Below are positions 15,873 to 22,780 of a stretch of DNA of 32,464 nucleotides, one piece after another; position 1 is the first letter of the stretch; each line of letters opens with the position of its first letter. The position numbers were made by a program, and so were the translations under genes. Below the pieces are notes generated by a model that did no database searches, was not told the origin of the DNA, and saw nothing but the letters and a program-made list of their open reading frames with translations. Origin of the DNA: Beijerinckiaceae bacterium (GTDB lineage Bacteria; Pseudomonadota; Alphaproteobacteria; Rhizobiales; Beijerinckiaceae); NCBI GenBank assembly GCA_947370975.1, contig CANBNG010000030.1, positions 1-32,464 of the forward strand. The letters are read 5' to 3'.

Positions 15873-17841
15873 AATCTCTGAACTGCCTCTCACAATCGCG
15901 CCGCTATCGCGGCGTGAGACTCTTGCTGTCGTGCAGGAAGGGCAGACGCGTTCAATGACCATCGGGGACGTGCGCGGGGGGGATCTGATCTCGGTGCGTG
16001 ACTTCGGAGCGGTTGGAGATGGCATTGCAGACGACACGCCGGCCTTTCGGGCAATGCATGATCGACTCGTCGCCGATCAGAAGCAAAATCCATCGTTCAG
16101 ATCCGTAATCTTGCTGCCGCCGGGTCATTATCGCTACACGTGGAACCGCTGGCTCTGGGATTTGCGCGATGTGACGCTTCTGGGCTATGGCGCGGCTCTT
16201 GAGTGCATCAACGCACATCCGCGACGCTTTGAGTGTTATCCACTCGTGACCAATAGGACTTGTTTTCAGTCGCTGCCCGCACAAGACCAGTCGCGCGCAC
16301 CCGATGACGGGTCATTCGGCCATCTGATGTTTACAGCTGGACCCGGAGAGCTGGTTCTTCGCCTTAAGGACAGGCGCGATATTGGTCATTTCACGACGGG
16401 CCAACAGGTGCTGGTGATGTCCTATGATCAGCAGTTTTCTGGCTATCCTCCCAATTGCAGATATTTCGAATATGCCAAAGTCTCCGAGGTGAGCGGTGAC
16501 GGACTTACGCTCGATCGCCCCTTGCGGCATCTCCATCGTGACGATTATCCGGAGCTTCCGAGTGAGGGGGTTGGCCGGGCGCGTGTGATCGGGATTGACG
16601 GCGAAGAGACGCCATGTGTCCGGAAGCAGCGTATTTTTGGTGTTCGCTTTCTCCCAAATGCCAATATTAATGACGTCGATGCGCAATATGTTCTTGCCCA
16701 GGGTGTCATGAATTTTGTCGCGCGCGATTGTGAAATGCCGTCCTTCGTGGCGTCTGTTGGCGGTGACTTCACGCTTCAGAACTGCGCAATCGATTATTGC
16801 GAGCCTGACAAGCTGGCCAATTCCGTAACGCTCGACGGGTGCGAGATCGGGAACCTCTCGCAAGCCACAGGCCTCAATCAATTGGTGGCAACGCGCTCTC
16901 GATTTCGTGGCAAGGTCAATGTGCAGGCCCGCCACGTTACATTTGATGCATGTATTTTCGATGGCGCGGCACTTCCGGGTGATTTCCGCAGCGGCGTGGA
17001 TCTTGGCGGCTTTGCTCCTTCGTTGTGTGTGTCGATCAACAACAGCCTATTTCACGGCAAGAATGGCGCGGATGATTGTGCCGTGGGTCCGGTCGGGTCG
17101 AGACGCAATGCCTCGACCTGCGTCGCATTCACCGCACCACTGAGCTTGACGGCTGCCGGCGCGCTTCTTTTCCCCTTCGCAGATGCGCGCACCGTAACGC
17201 TTTTGCGCAGCCTTGAGGTTGGCGGCTTGGTCTTGATCGGGGCGGAAGCGGCTGGCCAGATCTATGGTGACGGACGCTTTGGATGTGTGGAGTCTATTAC
17301 CGCAACTGAGAATGGCGCATGTTGCACTATGTCGTGGACGCGCCGGCCCGCGCTTGGCGATCTTCTGATTGTGCCTCGCGTCAAAGCTCTGTCTTGCGAA
17401 GGCAACAGCTATCAAGCACTCGTGACGCAACCACCCACGCTTTGCATGCAGACATTCGAGACCGACGTTGTGCGCTCGGAGACATTCGTCATTCGCGCCT
17501 GCAGCGACTTTGCCGAAGGCATCTGGTATCCCACCGGCCTTCTGAGATCTGTATCCGTCGATATTGTGAAAGCCTATGACGGCGATGGAGTTGGGGCTTT
17601 TCTGCGTATTGAAAAGCAGTTTCCGCCGGGCGGCGGTCTGGATATGGCAATCGATCTGCGCCAGATCGGCCATTTTGAATTTACTCCGGCAGCCAAGGCA
17701 GACAGCGACTTCATCTGGTCGGTTCGGCTTTCGCATGCGCCCACAAGGAGCGGCGTGAGCGCAAGGCCCTCGGGCGCGCAACATCAGCTTGCCCGTTATC
17801 GTGTGACCCTAAACATGATCAACCCTTTCGTGATGGGGTGA
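15859..17841 (+). CDS. Right-handed beta-helix protein with pectate-lyase-3-like N-terminus
   Basis: The 660-residue product has ISELPLTIAPLSRRETLAVV, a short repeat module often found before beta-helix domains in tail-spike-like proteins, then ISVRDFGAVGDGIADDTPAF at about 46-65, the signature opening of the pectate lyase 3 / GH28-like superfamily. Further on come parallel-helix strands with many Asn, Gly and Cys. Such proteins bind or cleave polysaccharides or have become structural. Starting at ATG 15859 (GGAG four bases before) it has no export signal, but a Tat-like signal lies directly upstream in another frame. A frame start at 15832 is less likely. Its last 33 bases overlap the convergent wzy-like gene. 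Placed between flippase and polymerase genes, it may trim or modify the polymer; catalytic residues could not be assigned. Confidence 0.75.
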   Translation: MVGAKISELPLTIAPLSRRETLAVVQEGQTRSMTIGDVRGGDLISVRDFGAVGDGIADDTPAFRAMHDRLVADQKQNPSFRSVILLPPGHYRYTWNRWLWDLRDVTLLGYGAALECINAHPRRFECYPLVTNRTCFQSLPAQDQSRAPDDGSFGHLMFTAGPGELVLRLKDRRDIGHFTTGQQVLVMSYDQQFSGYPPNCRYFEYAKVSEVSGDGLTLDRPLRHLHRDDYPELPSEGVGRARVIGIDGEETPCVRKQRIFGVRFLPNANINDVDAQYVLAQGVMNFVARDCEMPSFVASVGGDFTLQNCAIDYCEPDKLANSVTLDGCEIGNLSQATGLNQLVATRSRFRGKVNVQARHVTFDACIFDGAALPGDFRSGVDLGGFAPSLCVSINNSLFHGKNGADDCAVGPVGSRRNASTCVAFTAPLSLTAAGALLFPFADARTVTLLRSLEVGGLVLIGAEAAGQIYGDGRFGCVESITATENGACCTMSWTRRPALGDLLIVPRVKALSCEGNSYQALVTQPPTLCMQTFETDVVRSETFVIRACSDFAEGIWYPTGLLRSVSVDIVKAYDGDGVGAFLRIEKQFPPGGGLDMAIDLRQIGHFEFTPAAKADSDFIWSVRLSHAPTRSGVSARPSGAQHQLARYRVTLNMINPFVMG

Positions 17842-19095
17842 GCCCGCCGCCGTGCCGGGCTGTTGTCCTGCGACGCGCGCATAATAAAGCACCGGATAAA
17901 GAAAGATGATCATGTGTACCCAAGGCGAGAGGAACCATTGGGTATGATGCGTGATGGCATGAAGCGCATTGGGCGCCATGACCATGTAGAAAATCTGCGC
18001 CACGATGTCGCCCGATGAGGCCGCACGGAAAATAATTCCCATTACGGCTGCAATGAAAAAGAATTTTAACGCACCGAAAAACCAGAAAGAGCCGAAGGCA
18101 TCGCTCATGCCTGTTTCGGTCGCCCCTACATTGGCAGCATAGCCAAAATTCGACAGCGCCGGCTGTGGCATATCCAGCGTCAGAGCCTCCTTCAGATCCT
18201 GCCCGACCAATTGGGCTGGCACATAATTAAAGACCAGCATATTCCAATGAAAGATCCCGAAGTCGTATGACGTCGCGGCTTGCGTTGCGGCAATATTATA
18301 AACGGCATTCTTGAATTCCTCGCCGCCCTCCTTGGCCAGTGTTTCCATGCCCCCCAGATAGTCGATTTCCGAGACCTTGGCCCAATCCCGGTCGCTGTTG
18401 CTCAGTACAATCGCGCGATATTGATCGATATTGTTGAATGCCAGAGCACCCAGCAGCAGCGCCCCGATCATGGCGGGCAGGGGGATGGTCTTTTTACGCT
18501 GAAACCAGGCCGCCAGCAGAACCATCAGAACGAGCTGAACGACATCGCCGCGTCGCCCCGAGAATATGATCCGCTCGAGATAGAAACTGCTGCCGATCAG
18601 TGCAAGCATGAGCGCCAATCGCGAGGACGTGCGAGAAAAAATCAAAAGGGAAATGGCAAATCCATAGGCCAGCGTATCTGCGAAAAACAAAAAGGCGACG
18701 GGCGTGCCTTCATATTGCGTGGCCGTGATCTGCTCTTCGGGCAGGCGGCTCAGTGCGACATAGAACCCTCCGCCAAAAAGAGTCAGCGCCGCAGCGCCTT
18801 TCTCCAAACGCCCCATATCGAAATCCCATTGTGGCCAGAAGGGCCCGGGCGCTTTCCAGACATAGCCGAGGTAGCACATCCCCGCACAGAGGATGGTCAT
18901 GACCAAAGCCATTTCGAGGCCATCGGCCGGCAAGAACGGATCGCCGATCAGGCCGATGGCCTGCGGCAAGATCCAGCCCGCGACGACGGCGCCCGCCAGA
19001 AACGGAAATTCGTAGATCCGTTCCCGTCTGACCGTCCCCCACAGCAGGAGCCCGCAGCAAACCAGAGTGAGCAAACCTGTCAGGAGCAGGGCCAT
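17809..19095 (-). CDS. Wzy-like oligosaccharide repeat-unit polymerase
   Basis: The 428-residue protein has about 10-12 hydrophobic segments, a sizeable loop near 220-310 containing FNNIDQYRA and DFGIFHWNMLVFNYVP, and a late GMSDAFGSFWFFGALKFF motif that recurs in Wzy/O-antigen polymerases. It would polymerise repeat units on the periplasmic face. Wzy sequences are poorly conserved, so the call rests on topology, this motif and the neighbourhood. The ATG at 19095 has GAGG four bases before and lies six bases after the preceding GT4 gene. It is the last gene of the wecA-like, GT4, wzy-like unit and overlaps the beta-helix gene end by 33 bases. Confidence 0.78.
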   Translation of the reverse strand: MALLLTGLLTLVCCGLLLWGTVRRERIYEFPFLAGAVVAGWILPQAIGLIGDPFLPADGLEMALVMTILCAGMCYLGYVWKAPGPFWPQWDFDMGRLEKGAAALTLFGGGFYVALSRLPEEQITATQYEGTPVAFLFFADTLAYGFAISLLIFSRTSSRLALMLALIGSSFYLERIIFSGRRGDVVQLVLMVLLAAWFQRKKTIPLPAMIGALLLGALAFNNIDQYRAIVLSNSDRDWAKVSEIDYLGGMETLAKEGGEEFKNAVYNIAATQAATSYDFGIFHWNMLVFNYVPAQLVGQDLKEALTLDMPQPALSNFGYAANVGATETGMSDAFGSFWFFGALKFFFIAAVMGIIFRAASSGDIVAQIFYMVMAPNALHAITHHTQWFLSPWVHMIIFLYPVLYYARVAGQQPGTAAGSPHHERVDHV

Positions 19096-19101
19096 CTTGC
19101 C

Positions 19102-20388
19102 TCACACTGGCAGATGTTGAAGCGCGGCGAGGAGGCGCTCGCCATAAGCGCCCACACTCCCGCGCAAGGCCGTTGCGAGCGCTTGCTTCGACATGGTTTC
19201 GCGCAAGCCGGGATCCTGCAAGCGGGTGAGCCGGTCAACGATTGCATCCGCATCGCAGACGGGAATGATAAAACCCTCGCGCCCGTCGGTCACGATGCTT
19301 CCCGTGTTGTGTGTGCAGATCACCGGCAGGCCTGCCGCAAGCGCTTCGTAGACGACAGTTGCCGATCCCTCATGCAGCGAGGGCAGGAGGAAGACATCTG
19401 CCCAGCGATAATGGGCGTGCAGTTCAGCTCTGGGCACGGAGCCCGTCAGCGTGACGTGGCGTGCCATATCGGCTTGCGCGGCAGGCGCAAGTGCGACTGG
19501 GCCGACAAGCCGGAATTCTGCATCGCGTTGCATGCGCTTGGCGGCGGCTGCAATGTAGGGGCTGCCCTTGCGCAGGCCGACCTGGCCGACGCTCAATACG
19601 CGCAGGCGTCCCCCAGGGCGGATCGTCCTGCGCGCGGCAGGCGTGTTGTCGACCCCATAGGGCAAGACCAGGCAGCGCTCCACAGGGCCCCCGCAGGCCG
19701 CTATCCCATCACGCACGAAAGACGAGCCGCAGAGAATGAGATCGGCTTTGTGCCATTCCGCCTGCTCGCGCGCGGCGAATGTTTCAGTGAGCTCATCCTG
19801 TGCAGAAGGGGGCTCCCAGCCCGGAAATTTCTGTGCTTCGCGTGCGATGACTTCCGCGCCTATTCGACGGGGCGCAATTGTCTGTTCGAGGATGATTCCA
19901 AGGCCGCGTTCATGTGCAGCGATCTCGATTTCAAGCCCGGCGCTGTTGAAAACATAGACCGCCCCGGCCGCGCCAAAGCCCTTGGCGACAATCTGCTCGC
20001 AGAAGCGTCGTCCAGCCCAGAGGTCGATCGCAGTTTCTTGTGTCGGTGAGCGACACATCGCTCGCCGAAGGGCATAGGCAAGCCCAAAGGGATTGAGTGC
20101 TGTCGTTTTCGCGCGCTCGACGCGCGGCGTTCTCGCGACAAATCTGCGAAAGAGTTGCGGCTGAAGCGTTCGCGGCATGAGGCGCGATATCGCCTGAAGC
20201 TCAGCGCCGGCGCTGACATCGGTGTAGAAGTGATCGAGACAGCCGGCTGCCTGAAAGATTTCAGGCACTGCATAATGCATGCGCGCGCCGATCTGTGCCA
20301 CCATCATGGCCGGACGTTTGGTTTGCAAGTCAGGTCGCAATTGGGGTGTCAAATGTTCGCGCGTCCTGAGCTTGATGATGTCAGCCAA
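19102..20388 (-). CDS. Glycosyltransferase family 4, TTG start
   Basis: The 428-residue GT-B protein has VLSVGQVGLRKGSPYIAAA (start of the donor domain) and LHEGSATVVYEALAAGLPV, with the E-x7-E donor motif. I take the TTG at 20388 as the start because GAGG lies six bases before it and the first ATG (20307) has no ribosome site. The first 27 residues are then a polar extension before MVAQIGARMHYAVP, the usual beginning of the fold. It lies nine bases after the wecA-like gene and six before the wzy-like gene, so the three form an operon. Substrate unknown. Confidence 0.84.
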   Translation of the reverse strand: MADIIKLRTREHLTPQLRPDLQTKRPAMMVAQIGARMHYAVPEIFQAAGCLDHFYTDVSAGAELQAISRLMPRTLQPQLFRRFVARTPRVERAKTTALNPFGLAYALRRAMCRSPTQETAIDLWAGRRFCEQIVAKGFGAAGAVYVFNSAGLEIEIAAHERGLGIILEQTIAPRRIGAEVIAREAQKFPGWEPPSAQDELTETFAAREQAEWHKADLILCGSSFVRDGIAACGGPVERCLVLPYGVDNTPAARRTIRPGGRLRVLSVGQVGLRKGSPYIAAAAKRMQRDAEFRLVGPVALAPAAQADMARHVTLTGSVPRAELHAHYRWADVFLLPSLHEGSATVVYEALAAGLPVICTHNTGSIVTDGREGFIIPVCDADAIVDRLTRLQDPGLRETMSKQALATALRGSVGAYGERLLAALQHLPV

Positions 20389-20397
20389 CTTGCACCT

Positions 20398-21576
20398 CTA
20401 ATTCTGGGCCTTGCTGTCATGGTGAGGCTTTTTCAAAAATGCGAAGACCGGAGCCTCTTCACGGATGAGCGCGTGGCGTCGCAGGGAATATCGCGTACGC
20501 GGGCGTCTGCGCTCCGGCCTCGCCTGGCTTGCTGCAACAGACCCATCCCCCGACGCGCGCAGATGCGAGACCGTTACGGCGTAAATTCCCACGAGAAGGA
20601 CGAAGAGTGCGAACATCAGCCATTCGGGCAGGCCAAGCCAGAAGCCTCCCATGCCGAGAGCGCCTGTAAGACAGGAACCGCCGACCATGATGGCCACGGT
20701 CTTCTGTACGGAAAAGCCGCGCCGTCTGAGAGCGTGATGAAGGTGATCGACCCCTGGCGCGAATGGACTGCGCCGATGTGCAAGCCGATGGAGGATCACC
20801 AGCGTTGCATCGATCGCAGGCAGCGCAAAGATCCAGAGGATCGTGACCGGCGTGAGTGCCGGGCGTTCGCCCTGAGACAGATCAACTGCAAACCAGGCCA
20901 GTGCAAAGCCAAGCATCATACTGCCTGCATCGCCCATGAAGGCGGCTGCACGCTCACGCCAGGGGTTGCGGAGATTGTAAATCAGGAAGCCGCTGAGCGC
21001 GGCTGCGAAAATTGAAATGACGAGTGCAGACGAATGCGCGCCGCCGAGCCAAGAGGCGATCAGCAGCCAGAAAAGAGCCGTCAGGGTAATGCCGCCTGCA
21101 AGCCCGTCTTCCCCATCCATCATGTTCAGCGCGTTGATCAAACCAATCACGCAGATGATGGTGAAGGGAACCCCCGTGTTGGGAATCGACACAGCTTGCG
21201 GTCCTAAAATCGCCCCCAGATTGACGACGATCAGACCGCCCCACAATGTCATGATCAACGCGCCTGCTGCCTGAGCGAGCCCTTTGATGCCTGCGTGCAG
21301 ATCGATGGCATCGTCCGCAACCCCGACCGAGACAAGAATGGTGAGTGCGAAAAAGAACACGCTGTATCGCGTCATGACGCCATCAAGCGTCAGTGAGGTC
21401 AGGATTACGGCAGCAAACATCGCCAGCCCACCAACCAGCGGAACTTTTCCGAGGTGGCTCTTGCGGGCATTCGGGCTGTCGACGAGACCGATGCGATAAG
21501 CTTGACGGCTAAGCAGGGGCACAAGCAATGCGGAGAGAACAAAGGCATTGCAGAGATGGGATAGATACAGCTGCAT
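20398..21576 (-). CDS. WecA-like undecaprenyl-phosphate sugar-1-phosphate transferase
   Basis: The 392-residue membrane protein belongs to the MraY/WecA family, which starts repeat-unit synthesis by moving a sugar-1-phosphate (often GlcNAc-1-P) to undecaprenyl phosphate. Visible motifs are VADDAID (D88, D89), NALNMMDGEDGLAGG (148-162), FMGDAGSMMLG (213-223) and the cytoplasmic PGVDHLHH with the conserved histidines (278-281). About ten membrane segments are present. The last ~50 residues are basic and poorly conserved. The ATG at 21576 with GGAG eight bases upstream is preferred to a TTG at 21597. It is first in a three-gene unit and divergent from the response-regulator gene. The sugar cannot be told from the sequence. 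Confidence 0.87.
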   Translation of the reverse strand: MQLYLSHLCNAFVLSALLVPLLSRQAYRIGLVDSPNARKSHLGKVPLVGGLAMFAAVILTSLTLDGVMTRYSVFFFALTILVSVGVADDAIDLHAGIKGLAQAAGALIMTLWGGLIVVNLGAILGPQAVSIPNTGVPFTIICVIGLINALNMMDGEDGLAGGITLTALFWLLIASWLGGAHSSALVISIFAAALSGFLIYNLRNPWRERAAAFMGDAGSMMLGFALAWFAVDLSQGERPALTPVTILWIFALPAIDATLVILHRLAHRRSPFAPGVDHLHHALRRRGFSVQKTVAIMVGGSCLTGALGMGGFWLGLPEWLMFALFVLLVGIYAVTVSHLRASGDGSVAASQARPERRRPRTRYSLRRHALIREEAPVFAFLKKPHHDSKAQN

Positions 21577-21610
21577 TGCCGGAGCTCCACTCAACAAGCC
21601 TGCATGTCAA

Positions 21611-21620
21611 TTGAATAGCG
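21611..21620 (+). repeat. TTGAATAGCG direct repeat, copy 1
   Basis: Identical ten-base copy of the sequence at 21811-21820, exactly 200 bases apart. This copy lies 35 bases upstream of the wecA-like start, so it would fall in that promoter or leader. It may be a binding site for the neighbouring OmpR-type regulator, whose family usually recognises direct repeats; this is inference. Confidence 0.35.
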
Positions 21621-21778
21621 TCTCCGGCGGCTCGGGTGCTCTCGTTTTTCCTTTAATGTTCGCGCCGTTTCCGTGACGGACTGTTTCATTGCAGATCCGG
21701 CTACTCAAGACTTCGATTGTGCTAATCCGAGGCCGGGTTTCTTCCGACCGTAAAGGACGGTGTGGTTTTCGTTCTGTT

Positions 21779-21808
21779 TTGACCGCTTGTGTCGATTTCG
21801 TGTAACTC
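21779..21808 (+). promoter_or_regulatory. Possible sigma-70-type promoter of the regulator gene
   Basis: TTGACC at 21779-21784 is followed after 18 bases by TAACTC at 21803-21808. The -35 match is good, the -10 match weak. It would give a leader of about 90 bases carrying the second copy of the direct repeat just downstream. Read by eye only. Confidence 0.3.
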
Positions 21809-21810
21809 GT

Positions 21811-21820
21811 TTGAATAGCG
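21811..21820 (+). repeat. TTGAATAGCG direct repeat, copy 2
   Basis: Second copy of the ten-base repeat, just downstream of the candidate -10 element and 84 bases before the regulator start. In this position a bound protein could repress the regulator's own gene. Function is inference. Confidence 0.35.
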
Positions 21821-21903
21821 AAACTTTTTATGCTCAAAAATGTATTCTCGTAGGAAAGCGCTATGGGGGGTGGCTTTTTGGTTGCCGGTTCAGGAGGTTC
21901 AAT

Positions 21904-22647
21904 GTGACGTCCTCAAGACAGCCCCAAAGAATACTTCTCGTTGATGGCGACTCGGTCCTGCGCTGCGAACTTGCCAGTTATTTTCTGACACAGGGTTTTC
22001 GCGTGACCGAGGCCGAAGGCGCCCATGCCATGGCGCGTGTCCTGTCAACCATGCCGGTCGATCTCGTCATCGCCGAGCCCGACCTTCCTGATCTGGGCGG
22101 ACATGTCTTGTTGAATCTTCTGCGTGAGGCGAATGGCGCCTGCGTCATCATATTGACGCGGAATCTGGAGGAGGTTGATCGCATCATCGCGCTTGAACTT
22201 GGCGCTGATGACTATCTGGTCAAGCCCGTCAGTCAGCGCGAGCTCCTGGCACGCGCCCGTGCTGTCTTGCGACGCGCCACGTCCCCTGAACACCAGGGCG
22301 CGGTGGCGGCCCGTTCGAGATTGCCCGACGGTGGAATCATGATTTTCGACCGCATTCAACGGCGCGTGACGATGCCCGACGGCGCCACATTGGAGCTCAC
22401 GACCGCCGAATTCAATCTTCTCGATGTCCTTTCCGATCACGTCGACAAGAGCCTGACGCGGGAAAAACTTTATGAAGATGTCTTTCACCGGCGGTGGAGT
22501 GCACTTGATCGTACGCTCGATACGTTGGTCGCCAAATTGCGTCGCAAGTTGGAGCGCGAACCGCGCCACCCGGAATTGATAAAGACTGTTCACGGTGTCG
22601 GATATGTTTTTACAAGTGAAAATTTTCGGAAAGTGTCCCGGACATAA
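21904..22647 (+). CDS. OmpR/PhoB-type response regulator with Glu at the phosphorylation site
   Basis: From the GTG at 21904 the product is 247 residues: a receiver domain (about 8-125) and a winged-helix DNA-binding domain (about 145-240, ending IKTVHGVGYVF, the usual wing). GTG is chosen because a perfect AGGAGG lies six bases upstream; the frame is open further up but lacks a site. The receiver is unusual. DLVIAEPDLPD aligns with the normal DLVILDxxLPD so that E58 replaces the phosphorylated Asp, and the acidic pair is D14-G15 (VDGD) rather than D-D. T85 and K107 are kept. This suggests a regulator that does not need phosphorylation or is locked in an active-like state. No kinase gene adjoins it. 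The Wzc-like gene follows after 133 bases, and the wecA-like operon is divergent, so it likely controls the polysaccharide locus. Confidence 0.85.
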   Translation: MTSSRQPQRILLVDGDSVLRCELASYFLTQGFRVTEAEGAHAMARVLSTMPVDLVIAEPDLPDLGGHVLLNLLREANGACVIILTRNLEEVDRIIALELGADDYLVKPVSQRELLARARAVLRRATSPEHQGAVAARSRLPDGGIMIFDRIQRRVTMPDGATLELTTAEFNLLDVLSDHVDKSLTREKLYEDVFHRRWSALDRTLDTLVAKLRRKLEREPRHPELIKTVHGVGYVFTSENFRKVSRT

Positions 22648-22780
22648 GACACGAATAATTCTACGAAAAAAGGCGTTATCTGATGATCGAATAAATACGG
22701 AAGCGTGACACCATCTGAGCAATAGAGGTCAATAGAGAAGACTTTGCATAAGGACGGCTTGTAAAGTGTGGGAGTCGAAA

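Larger units (their letters stand above)
21577..21903. other. Divergent regulatory region between the wecA-like and regulator genes
   Basis: This 327-base spacer has no credible gene. It is noticeably richer in T than the flanking genes and holds a 10-base direct repeat (21611 and 21811), a possible promoter facing the regulator gene (21779-21808), and the AGGAGG ribosome site (21892-21897) of that gene. Both the priming transferase operon and the regulator-kinase pair must start here. Confidence 0.6.

Noticed and set aside
18280..20049. Very long plus-strand frame (589 codons) opposite the polymerase and GT4 genes
   Set aside because: It spans two coupled minus-strand genes with clear motifs, and its own translation has no recognisable domain or membrane pattern. 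Length alone is not support.
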